From Whitmania pigra (Eukaryota > Annelida > Clitellata > Hirudinida > Haemopidae), in NCBI GenBank assembly GCA_021613335.1, contig JAJTWR010000308.1, forward strand, positions 3,542,501-3,606,500: a stretch of DNA of 64,000 bases. The letters run 5' to 3'. The first letter of the stretch is position 1, and each line of letters begins with the position of its first letter. The notes below the pieces were generated by a model, which was not told the origin of the DNA, ran no database searches, and saw only the letters and a program-made list of their open reading frames with translations. Positions 1 through 12,390 of the stretch are shown in pieces. Position numbers and translations under genes: made by a program.

Positions 1-46
1 ATAAATTACTACTTATTTATTTATTTTATTTTTTCATGATCATCAG

Positions 47-1350
47 AACGGAATTCCATGGGAATTTCTGACGAGCAGAGAAAGTGATCCAATGTTGTAT
101 GGTTACAGAGGCATTGTACTGGAGAAGGATTTTCTTAATGAAGTTTATCGAATCCACGAAGGCGAAGACAAATTCAACAAAACAGTATTATTATTATTAT
201 TTTTCAATATTGCAGAAATATCAATTGTAAATCAAGGCTTAAAAAGCAGTTACATTATTTAGACTAGGGACGGCAAAGATTGATATTAAGGTAATTAATA
301 GTCGACAATGTTTAAATTTTTCATTGCTTTCTGGAAACTAATCTCGTTGAATACGAATGTAATCTTTAAACGAAGGAAGCAATAATGCCTATTAACCACT
401 CGATGATAGAAAGATTTTCAGTACTTATGGAGGAGTGAAGCTTTCATGGAAAATATACAAATATGAAGCAATTGCATCTTTAATAATGAACTGAACGTTT
501 TAATTAGCGATGAAAATAATGCGTGTAGATCTAATATTACACTAGTAATAGCGTTAGTTTAAATTTATCGATATTCATAATAGCCCCGTTTGTCACCAAT
601 CATTTGTGTTGTTAGTTTCCGTGGACTGCCGAAGACTTCCACAGACATTACAAACCTCGTAAGAGGCTCGTCGGTGATGACGTCATCGAGGGTTTCAAGA
701 AACTGAAATCAACTTCCGCCCAAACGAGTTTGAACGAATACGTGTCCAGCATTTCGGGGAAGAAGTACATGGCTGATGAAGTGGAAGTTCTTGTCAGGAG
801 TTTCACGAACAAACAGACGGTCCTTGATGATTTGACTGTGGAATCAACCAAAGCTAAGAAAACGGAAATTTTACTCAAGCCTTCATCCGCTTCTAGCGAT
901 GTGCTGCCCGAAATAATTTGCGGAGATTCGCCCAGCCAGCCTTCGGCTTTCATTAAGCGGCGCCCATCGACCAAAGCTGTTATCAAGTTCGCCTTGACGC
1001 CAACTCACGCCCCTGCCTTCAGGACAGACCAATACCTCACTTCTCAGCAACTGAACATGGTGGAGTTGAAGGATTTGATGAGCAGCAGCAAACTGAACAC
1101 TTCGGTGGATGGTTCTGCCACCAGGAGCATCTCTGCTGACGATTCCTCTTCCGACATTTCCAATTGTGATTCTCGCGATAGCTACGTAAGCACCAACTTC
1201 AAATCCAGTCACGACTACAGTTTGGCCACTTCGAGCAACAGCAACAACCAAACATTCGCTGCTTCTCAACGACTCTACAAAAGTCTCGATGAAAATCCTC
1301 ATTTGGAGAATGATTTTAGTGTCAGAAGGTCAACGTTCTCAGACAATTAA
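47..1350 (+). CDS. C-terminal exons of an unrecognised protein
   Basis: Two phase-compatible exons, 47-184 and 616-1350, joined by a GT-AG intron (185-615); the gene begins left of the window. The first exon encodes 46 residues starting NGIPWEFLTSRESDP. The second encodes 244 residues starting FPWTAEDFHRHYKP and ends at a TAA. The N-terminal 110 residues or so look folded, with mixed charged and hydrophobic residues. The rest is serine-, threonine- and asparagine-rich (several runs such as DDSSSD and SSNSNN), so it is probably a disordered tail. I do not recognise the family. Coding support comes from the long open frame, the matching splice phases and the contrast with AT-rich flanks. It is convergent with DNAL1; the two stop codons are 347 bp apart. 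Confidence 0.75.
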
Positions 1351-1697
1351 CATCGATTATGCTAACAATTACTAATTAAAATTGCTTAATAAATTAATGC
1401 CCATTTTAATTATTAAAGTTTTCGTAATTTTAATTCAAACTTAAGTTAAAAGTCATTAGTTAATGAACAAGTTATTACCATCATCATTGTTAACCAGCTA
1501 CCTAGAATATCTTATGCTGTATAAAGATGATAATAATGAAAGTAGTGAATTAAGACAACTGAATGCTTGGTTTTATAAAAATAAAATAATTGCCATAGAA
1601 CGCTGGTTACATCATTTCAGACCTTAAAATTGAGAATTTGGTTTTTATTAATCGATTAATCTTAATTAATTATTAATTGAAATTCAACATGACGTCA
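1351..1697. other. Convergent intergenic gap
   Basis: AT-rich spacer between the stop codon of the unrecognised plus-strand gene and the stop codon of DNAL1 on the minus strand. It must hold both 3' UTRs. I see no other gene or repeat in it. Confidence 0.6.
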
Positions 1698-3931
1698 TCA
1701 CTCGACGTTATCTTCCTGTTCATCTTCTCGAATGACAGGTGCCCCTGGAAATTATAAGTTTAAATATTAAAAACTATTTATTATTTACTGAATTAAAAAA
1801 ATATTAGAGGTTATTATCTGTTTAAACTGTATTGTAATTACATCATACATTTACTTCTTTAAATATTAACAATTTGCAGCTTATTTCATTTGGTAGACCG
1901 GTCGTTATCAACGTTATCAAAATAAGTAACACTTCAATGTTGTCCAGGTTAATCCTTTAACCATCAAAAATCTATAATTTCATCATAATAATTAATAATA
2001 TCTCATCTGTATTTTAGCAATAATTACATGCAACTTTAAGTTATTAGAAATTACACCAACCATCCAATTTCTTCAACTTTTTCAACCTCATCGCCACCTG
2101 CTCCTTCCAATCACCATCTTGTGAATGCTTCTCCTCCAATGGATTCCCTGCATTCATTTCAAATTTAAATTATTTACAATTACTTGCACATTGTTGTTGA
2201 AATTATATCAAAAACATCTCATGATCTTATAAACAATTCATTAATTCATTTGAAAATGACATTTTAATATTATTATTTTATTATACATTACACTTTAACA
2301 AAGTGATTTCAATCAAGTTGTGAGTATTTTAATTACAATTCGAATGTGAATGAAAGAATACTGATTTACAAATGAAATCAATCCAACCTATTAGGAGCAG
2401 ATTCTCAAGCAACGGCAGGTCTGCCTTCAATTAAATTAAATTTTGATTTTTAGTCAAAGAAAAATGATTAAAAATTATTAAAAATAAATTTGTAAAAAAA
2501 ATATAATTCAATATTCGAATAATATTTTAGTATTTAACGTTGTAACAATGAAATCTATAAATGATAATAATAATGATTATAACAGACAAGATTTTACCAG
2601 CTTCTGAAATTCAGCCCAATCCTTGAGCAGGTTATTTGACATGTACAAAACCTTTGGAAACACAAATTAACATTAAAAATGTAACTAATTGCAGTTTGTG
2701 GATTAAGTAAATAAATTAAATAAAATGTCAAAAAATATGATGCAAGAAATAAATCAGCATGTAAACAGAAACCTTCAACTTCTTGAGAGCATTAATTCCT
2801 TTGAGTTTCTCAACCTGGTTGTAAGAAATCCATAACTCTTCCAACGAGTCACCAACAGCTTCCTGTTTTCATTCAAATCACTAATTTTGCATTTATAGCA
2901 ACAAATTTGAATTCTTAATAAATTGTGCATCTTCAATATTAATTATATAAATATGACTCCATAATTTAACAGATATTGTATTATTATCCAAATAATTAAT
3001 AAATTATATCCAATTTATATTAAATACCAACCAATCCTACAAGGCTTTTGATGTTATTTCGGCCCAGCGAAAGAATTTTTAGGTTTTCTTGAAAATTAAA
3101 AATTATTAAAATTTGATAACATTACATTTTATTGATCACTTATTGATACATTATTCAAATATAAATGAAATATAAATATTAATATGAAATTTCAAAACTA
3201 CTGATTCTTACTAAGTCCATTCATGTTGGTGATTTTTTCAATGCAGTTTGTTGACAATGAAAGTTGCCTGCATAAAATTGCTAAGTTAAATGTTTCTAAG
3301 AGTTCAAGCAGCACAATAACAACAACAATGAAATGCTTCTTTATAAAAAAAACACAACAACAACAATAATCTATAAAGTCCACAGCAATGATTTATAAAA
3401 CCCATAACAATTAAATGCTCTTTTATAAAACCCACTCGCATGATGTCAAGGTGGTCAGTGAGGAATCCAGTTTGTCGATGGGAGGAATTGAGGCAAAAAG
3501 TTCAATTTTCTTTTCTTCAGAAGCTTTGAGGCCAGTTCTTTCCTCCTAGGTTAAAATTAAGAACTTATAGAAACAAATTGAAGTATAAACAATATAAATT
3601 GTTTTACATTATACATTATAAGCATTATAACTCTTAAGAACTTATAGAAACAAATTGAAGTATAAACAATATAAATTGTATTATATTATACACTATATGC
3701 ATTATAGCTCTTACCCGATTCCAATCCTATCTATTTTTCACTGAACAAATATCTTACTATTAAATGAATTCAATTTTTACTATTCTGAATCACTCTATAT
3801 TGATAATCTAAATGTCTGCAATGTGTGTTAGTATTGACCATCTTGTTGTTGAAATAAATAAATAAGTTTAATGAAATTGTTTGACTCACCCACTTAGCTA
3901 TGGCTTCTCTGATCGATATCCCTTTAACAGC
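1698..3931 (-). CDS. DNAL1: Axonemal dynein light chain 1 (LRR protein)
   Basis: Nine exons read on the minus strand: 3931-3890, 3545-3436, 3267-3212, 3087-3032, 2862-2773, 2651-2598, 2424-2388, 2147-2061 and 1744-1698 (TGA). All junctions are GT-AG with matching phase. The 192 codons align end to end with the DNAL1 family (about 190 residues): an [14 protein letters not shown] start, [64 protein letters not shown] and an acidic C-terminus. In known family members this leucine-rich-repeat protein binds an outer-arm dynein heavy chain of motile cilia. The initiator ATG is not in the first listed exon. A further in-phase exon at 4194-4153 (encoding EKFNSVAKELLAIQ) may lie upstream, and the start codon was not found. 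Its presence implies motile cilia or flagella. Confidence 0.93.
3561..3714. repeat. 77-bp tandem duplication in a DNAL1 intron
   Basis: Two adjacent copies of a 77-bp AT-rich unit, starting at 3561 and 3638 (each begins GAACTTATAGAAACAAATTG). They lie just upstream, in DNAL1 orientation, of exon 3545-3436. No coding content. Confidence 0.85.
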
Positions 3932-4194
3932 CTGCCAAATGAAATATTTTTATAATAAAGAAAATTTTAAATGAGAAGGTATTCTGCAAAAAAAAAACAA
4001 AAATTGAATTTGATCTCAAATACATTGATAGTTTTGTTGCAAGTTAGGACCAATTATAGGACAAAAATAACTTCACGTTGTTTTCATTAAAATGTTGAAA
4101 TTACTAAAAAAAACCACTGACGCTGTTCATTCCTGAGGTAAAATATTCGCACCTGAATGGCTAAAAGTTCCTTAGCAACCGAATTGAACTTTTC

Positions 4195-4985
4195 CTGGGT
4201 GATTTACTTATGAATTATTCGGATTGGCTGAAATTATTTAGAAATTTATTTACTTTAAAAATTGAGTTAAAACAAGTAAAACTATCATAAATAAAAATTA
4301 AGTAAAATTACTAATTAATAAATTAGAACTTTTGTGAGAATGGTAGGTTCATTGGCCTATTTTTATTTGAAACAAAAACTCTCCCTAAAATGACTCCCTC
4401 CCTCTGCCTATCGTATATTAATTTTGCTCTAAACTATATGCCATTCTAAAGTTGGATTTTTTCTATAATTTTATTTAGAAATTACTTGACCACATTTACC
4501 TTACAGAAGTAAAAATGTTAATGCAAAGTGACATCACATTTCTTTAAAGCGTCATATTATGTCATTTAAATGTTTTTTATTGGAAAACTATGAAAGGATT
4601 GATATTGGCATATTGCGTGTAAATAATATATAAATGTCTGATATTCATTTCACGATATCAAGTTATCATTTAAATTTAAATATTTTTATCACTTTGATAA
4701 ATTACATGGATGTAATTTCTGGAATTATAAAACAAAATTAAAGTTATGAAATATATGGAGAGGGACTGACAAGCGAAAGCATTTTCTGGAAAATCGTGCG
4801 AAGATTGAGTGAAGTCTAATTTTGGGTGATGTTTATGACAATGTTGAGCTTGTGTTTGCATTAGGAAGAGTATGTTCCAACAACCTCTAGCTATTATTAA
4901 GTATATATCTTCAAAACCAAAAATAATTTATTGAACTAACCAGCTTTTTGTGCATTTACGAAATGAAACTTCAACCACATAAGAA
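4195..4985. other. Intergenic or DNAL1 5' region, no gene seen
   Basis: AT-rich sequence upstream of the last DNAL1 exon I can place. It should contain the DNAL1 start codon and promoter, but I could not identify either. The 61-codon minus-strand open frame at 4676-4861 has no splice or family support. Confidence 0.4.
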
Positions 4986-4989
4986 GTGA

Positions 4990-5560
4990 AACTTCATGGC
5001 GACTCTTTCAGCAAACACTTATATAATGGCAAAAGCCCAGTCTTTAGCATGGCTTAAGTTAGCATTCAAATTTATTTTCAATTGCGAGGTTTTAAATTAT
5101 ATTATTTGATAGCTGCATTTCAAATGCTCTCTAAAAATGTTCGTTTATCGACTGTAGTGGGATTTTAACTTTTTTTTAATTAATAGGAATTTCTGGAATT
5201 CCTTCAAAAGTCCTCTTACTCAATAACCGCGCAGCTCCGACTGATAAAATGTGCATCAAAATGTTCAAGAAGATTCATACTTTCTATATTCCAATGTTTT
5301 ACAACGTCTCTGAACTATGGAACAACATACGTGCTTTAAATAATATATAAGACGAAAGTCTATCCAGTATTGTTAAGCTTTACAAGTGATTTTATTCAAT
5401 AACTATGCAGCTCTGAAAGATAGTTTCCAAATATTATAGTTTAAAACCTTGCAATTGAAAATAAATTTGAGTGTCTGCTAATTTCAGCCACGTTAAAGAC
5501 TAGGTTTTAGCCATTAGATAAGTGTCTGCTGGCCTAAGACGAGTCTGGCTTACTAAAAAA
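4990..5560. repeat. Imperfect inverted repeat (hAT-derived foldback)
   Basis: The arm at about 5010-5160 reappears inverted at about 5395-5550; both contain variants of AGCAGACACTTATATAATGG. The same arm sequence occurs at 43.3 and 44.8 kb. There it is part of the C-terminal coding region of a hAT transposase, so this is a decayed palindromic derivative of that family. The loop is about 230 bp of AT-rich DNA. Confidence 0.7.
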
Positions 5561-5569
5561 TTTGCTACA

Positions 5570-6091
5570 AATTACTTTTGTAGAAGTATTTAAAATACGA
5601 CTATCAAAATTTGGATGTTGATTAAAAAGGAGTGATTTATCACAAAAACTTTATTCTCCTTAAACTACTTAAAAGAAATGTTAGTTTATGTTATTTAGTA
5701 TACAGCAAGACAAGCGGATCATTGGCTCGAAACCATTTTCTAGCGAGTTCATCGTTATTTATAAGTAATTAATAATTTTATATTTTACATCAAATTATAT
5801 AAAATAAACATTGAAATTTTGAAATTAATTGTCGATGGAACGACTGTTTCAATAGTTTGAGTGTAAACATTAACTTGTTAATTTGTTTTATTATTTACAT
5901 ATTTATTTACATTTTAGAAGTTTTCAGTAAAAAATAGCGCATAATAGTAACCACTGGCTAAATGGTCTAAAGCGGAAGCCTTCCGCCATTTGTAGGGATT
6001 GGTCTGTGATCCGTCTGAGGATATTGGTTCGAATCTGTTTAGGAGCTCGTTTGTGGACATCATCATTTTGTTTACTGACTTCACTTTAAAA
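5570..6091. other. RAC1 upstream region
   Basis: Upstream and probable 5' UTR sequence of RAC1. It contains a tRNA-like stretch at 5945-6035 (A-box-like TGGCTAAATGG and B-box-like GGTTCGAATC) that does not fold as a tRNA in my hands. No other gene seen. Confidence 0.4.
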
Positions 6092-8141
<2,050 letters not shown>

Positions 8142-9143
8142 TAGGCGTGCAGCGTTCCATAGTGTATTGTTAAGAATTTCATAATTATTCGAATATTGAT
8201 AATATTTCTTTTTTTTTACTTAAATCAACTGAACTTAAAAGTGCTTGAAATATCGTGTGAAAGGATGGATGTCAGAAGAGTGACTGCATTTCATTTCTTG
8301 AACATTTTATGTTGTGATAATAAGTTCATGCAAATCATTTCCAACCGAAAGGAGATCCGTGCTTCGTATTCTGTTTTTAATCATGTGTTTCAAGAGTGCT
8401 ATGCTTTCAAATGTTTAGAATCAAACATTTCTTCACATGTCTGTGGCAGTTGGCTGCTTGCTGGACACTGAGAACTAGCTTTTGGATTATTTTTTATTAT
8501 AAATGCATTATGTCAAGTTTTTATGATGCCTCATGTTGTGGAATACGACGGGGTCTTTCTTTGAATACGAAATGACGTCTCAAATGTGAAGGCTCGCTTG
8601 TCGTTTTGGGGTTTTCGTAGTCAAGGAATGAGCTGGGACGAAGTCAGGCAAATGGACCTTTCTCGAAGCAGAGATATTTTGCAGATTTGTTTGTTGTTCA
8701 CTGGCATCTTCTTGGTTTAATGGCTTTTAAGTGATTAAATTGTTTACAAGGCGTCAATGATTTCAATAGCTTGTTTTTACATCAGACTCGTGGGAGGATC
8801 GCACGGGTCGGCGTTTTTATGGTAACGAGCAGCACTCGAGTTAGGAAGTGAAGAGATCGAGAGTTTTATTTTAAGCGTTGAATCTGCCCAGAAGAAACTG
8901 CAAAGTTACAATTTCTTGGTTGCTGTGCAGTAGTGGACCACAATTGAATTTGTATAGTCACGAAATCAGGGTACCTTGAGATCTTGGAAGTTGATCGAAC
9001 AGCAAATTATGTGGGCTCAAATCCTAACTTAGTTAAAAGCTTTTTTTAGAGGTTGCCAAATTTGAGGCTTTTGGGCTCCTTTTTCAGTAGAAATTGCGCT
9101 TATGGACAGCATGTAGTAAACTTCAGCTGAGAAATTCTAATAT

Positions 9144-9258
9144 TTTTTTTGTTTTTGTTTTATTAACGTCCTTTGCATAGCTAGATGATTAGGACGGTTG
9201 AACCCCGTGCTGCCATAGTGAGAGGAGCAGCCTTAACCGTTAGGCCGAGCGGGCGCAC
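9144..9258 (-). mobile_element. tRNA-derived SINE, family A, full copy
   Basis: Read on the minus strand it starts GTGCGCCCGCTCGGCC. It carries an A-box-like segment (TCGGCCTAACGG), a B-box-like GGTTCAA, and a 3' tail TATGCAAAGGACGTTAATAA followed by an A-rich run. The direct repeat TCTAATAT flanks it on both sides (9136-9143 and 9259-9266), which fits retrotransposition by a LINE. Other copies lie at 28684-28798 and, as a tail only, at 37748-37792. Confidence 0.85.
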
Positions 9259-9266
9259 TCTAATAT

Positions 9267-9742
9267 CTTTAAGAAAGGACATTCTATATATAGCATACGG
9301 CTAAAAAATTCTGCACCAGAGAGTTTGTGTGCGACGTCAACAATGTTTTTTTTTTTCGTGAAATTTCGGTAAAAAAGTACTTGGACATATTAGAACAGGC
9401 TGTTGTGTTTTTATGCACTAGAAATATTTGAAGCACTTAGTGACTGTTGGAATAATTAAATTATTAATTGCCGTCTTGAATACATTTTCTTGAGTCTATC
9501 TTGCTGTGGAATGTCGATTTTGGGATGGAATTTTACGCCAGTGTTTTACATTTCGAGAGTCGCTAATTTTTACGGGAAAATTAAATTTGCATAATTGATT
9601 TTTTTGAAAAAAAGTCTTTAAATTTCAATTTAAAGGATTTGGAACTACTAGGTGGATAATGGGGCCATTATATAGCGACATCGCTAGGGTTGGTGTCATC
9701 CCTTAAGACTTTCACCATTAACATAGGTCAGTTGGTTGTGGG
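9267..9742. other. Intergenic, no gene seen
   Basis: AT-rich sequence between a SINE and a hAT element. No open frame or repeat that I can support. Confidence 0.5.
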
Positions 9743-10974
9743 CAGGGGCGCAACCAGCGAAAAATGCTGGGGGGGGGGCTCAAGTTTAGAAAAGCCCGAC
9801 GCAGTCGAAAAATTTTTGAAACTGTTCAAATCAATACTACTAATTTTAATTAATAAAGAATTAAAGATAGAACTGATTATTATTATAAGTTTTTATTTAT
9901 AAGTCTGCAGTCTTTTTTTGTATCTTTAATAATTTATTAATGAGCTTGACTATCTTCTGTTTCAAAGTTTCAAGCCAGTTAAAGCAACTGTAAAAAAAAA
10001 GTTTATGATATGTTTAAAATTGTAATATGATATGATTGATATCCTAAACATTTCACCTAATCTAAATTATGTATAAAATTAAGATCCTAAACAGTTTAAA
10101 ACATTTTGAAATGTTGTAGTCTAAATTACATTTTGATGTGTTTACAGTTACAAAATAATTTTTCGATCAATCTGTGAAAATCTGTTCACCATTTTATTTA
10201 CTGGAAGAAGTGCAGTAGTTGTTTTGTTCACAGATATTCTCAATAAACTTTGCAAACGACAGGCAGACATAGTCGTCCCGAGATGACTTTTAATAAGGCG
10301 AAGTTTAGAAAATGCCCTTTCTGCATCTGATGACGTAAATGTCTGAGTAAGAGCAACATCGAGCATATGCAACTCGGGCTGAATGCTTGTGGCACAGAAA
10401 AGATCTTGTAGTTCGATACACGCATTGGGGTCAGACTGATCAGCACGTAAACTTGTCGATGTGAATTGGAGCTGTCTTTGCACAGTTTCAGCGTCTTTTC
10501 CATGAAGGTTACAGAATTCCGAAAGCTCGGGAGTCATTGCGCCATTCTGCAAAGCATCAAGAGCAGCCAAGGCAGGGTTGTCAAAACGACATTATCTGAT
10601 CATCAGATAACCAGCGAAAAATGCTGAGGGGGGAGCTCAAGTTTAGACAAGGGACGAAAGCCCGACGCAGTCGAAAAATTTTTGAAACTGTTTAAATCAA
10701 AACTACCAATTATAATTAATAAAGAATTAAAAATAGAACAGATTATTATTATTATGAGTTTGACTATCTTCTGTCTACAGTCTTATTTTGTATCTTTAAT
10801 AATTTATTAATGAGTTTGACTATCTTCTGTCTCAAAGTTTCAAACCAGTTAAATCCCCTTACCCCCCCCCCCACCAAAAAAAAAACTGATCGGATTTGGA
10901 AAAATTGCAGGGTCTCTCCTATTAGGCCGGGGGGGCGCAAGCCCCCCCCTACCCCCCCCCTAGTTGCGCCACTG
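9743..10974. mobile_element. Short hAT-superfamily DNA transposon
   Basis: The termini match as inverted repeats: left CAGGGGCGCAACCAG, right (reverse complement) CAGTGGCGCAACTAG. A perfect 8-bp target duplication GTTGTGGG flanks the element (9735-9742 and 10975-10982), diagnostic for hAT. The inside holds a minus-strand hAT C-terminal dimerisation fragment (10148-10570), flanked by two direct copies of one sequence (about 9750-9960 and 10606-10860). With only part of a transposase it is non-autonomous. Very G-rich runs lie next to both ends. Confidence 0.9.
10148..10570 (-). pseudogene. hAT transposase C-terminal fragment (hATC)
   Basis: A 140-codon frame with the hATC signature FTSSDAERAFSKLRLIKSHL, followed by LGTTMSACRLQSLLRI. 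The catalytic RNase H-like portion and any BED or TTF zinc finger are absent, so this is a 3' remnant, not a working transposase. The listed start is not a convincing initiator. Confidence 0.8.
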
Positions 10975-10982
10975 GTTGTGGG

Positions 10983-12390
10983 CCATAAATCTTACAAAAA
11001 ATTAAAAGCTTGTTTTCACCTTGTTTATGGTGTGCCTTGTATCTTACTTGTTTTTGTTGCTCAAGAGCTGAGCTGACAAGAAAAATTAAAAAAAAAGGTG
11101 TACATCATCAAATATATTTGATAACAAATAAGATAACAAATTTGGTGTCACCGGGTCGGTCCGCATCTCCCTAGTGACGTCACTGGCTTTGGCCAAGTTC
11201 AGTTTGAGCGATTGGATGTTTTTTGTGTCGCTACTGATTATTTTCTTTGAATTAATAATATAATTTAAAAAGGATGGCTATTAGCTTCGGAATATTTTCA
11301 GGAATACTTTATTGCAATTATATCCCTTTAATGATCCGATTTTTATTTTCTTCACAATTTCCGCCAAAGGAACAGGACAAAACAAATTTCGTGCCCCATG
11401 CCATATGAATTTGCCAATAAAAAAGCATACGAAGTCAGGAAATATAGAAACTCTTGCGAGATGTCAGGGATTGACGGAACCGCACCAAAACAAAAAGCCT
11501 TAACCAATCCGAGAAAGAAAACCGGCGATAACCAAAAATTTCTCGGACCCTGGGCACTTCCCCCCTCTCGACAGTCCTGCATATGATGTGATGCGATTGA
11601 TATTGATTTTCTAACCCGCGAGGAACTTATTTTTCCTGAGTAGCAAGCATTTGCCATCTCAATTGGATAAGAAGTTTTTGTCTGAAAAGCTCTTTGAACC
11701 AAAATGAGGGCAACTTTGATCGTGTAAGATGTATTAAGATGTCTGAAGATCAGAACCGTAATGATTTATCTTTGGCCTTGGAAATGTCAAATTTTACGAC
11801 AATCGATTGTTCGATGTGTGTCAAAGGATCTTTTATAGCCATAAAAGCGTGTTTAACCGGAAAATTGGAATGGTGGTTTTCCAGAAAATGGTAGTCAAAT
11901 AAGATGGTGTAGATCAGAACTTCACTTGATTTCGGAAGCTTTGCAATGTGTAAAGACGAGGGCGTTCATATCTTCATTTTTTGCAGTAATATTTGGCGAA
12001 TTTGCACTTTAATGCGAGCTTCAGCTACTTTTTTAATGTCAATCTTACTTCGTTTTGGCAGATGAATCTACGAAACATTTAATTAAATTATAGAACCTAA
12101 CTGGAGAATTTATAACTTCTAAATTATTGCACAATCGCGCGGATGCTAGAATTCTGCGATTTGTTTGAAGATCGCGTGCGTTTCACTTGAGCTATCCACG
12201 ACGTTCAATAAAAAGGAGTTCTCAAGCTTACTTGCTCACTGTGTGAGGCAAACGGAAGGCCATTAAAACTGTTCTTGTTTACCTTATAAGTAGCTCAGCT
12301 GATTTATCTTAAAAAGCTTTTGAAGTAGGATTCTTCGATGCTTGAGGTACATTCATGACAACGCGCAGTTGATAGTCACTCACATTTGAG
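10983..12390. other. Intergenic, no gene supported
   Basis: Upstream of the LRR gene. Overlapping open frames on both strands at 11312-11702 are 60 to 116 codons long and match nothing I know. I cannot tell whether this is repeat or unique DNA. Confidence 0.4.

Noticed and set aside
883..1302. 139-codon minus-strand frame antisense to the first gene
   Set aside because: Mirrors the codon structure of the plus-strand exon and has no splice or family support.
4676..4861. Possible DNAL1 first exon
   Set aside because: The ATG there is not followed by a donor that would join to the DNAL1 exons in phase.
5943..6035. tRNA-like promoter boxes in the RAC1 5' region
   Set aside because: A-box-like and B-box-like motifs exist, but no acceptor stem or anticodon arm pairs, and the spacing is too long. 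At most an old SINE relic.
11352..11702. 116-codon minus-strand open frame and overlapping plus-strand frames
   Set aside because: No recognisable domain, no splice context and mutual overlap on both strands; not enough to call a gene.
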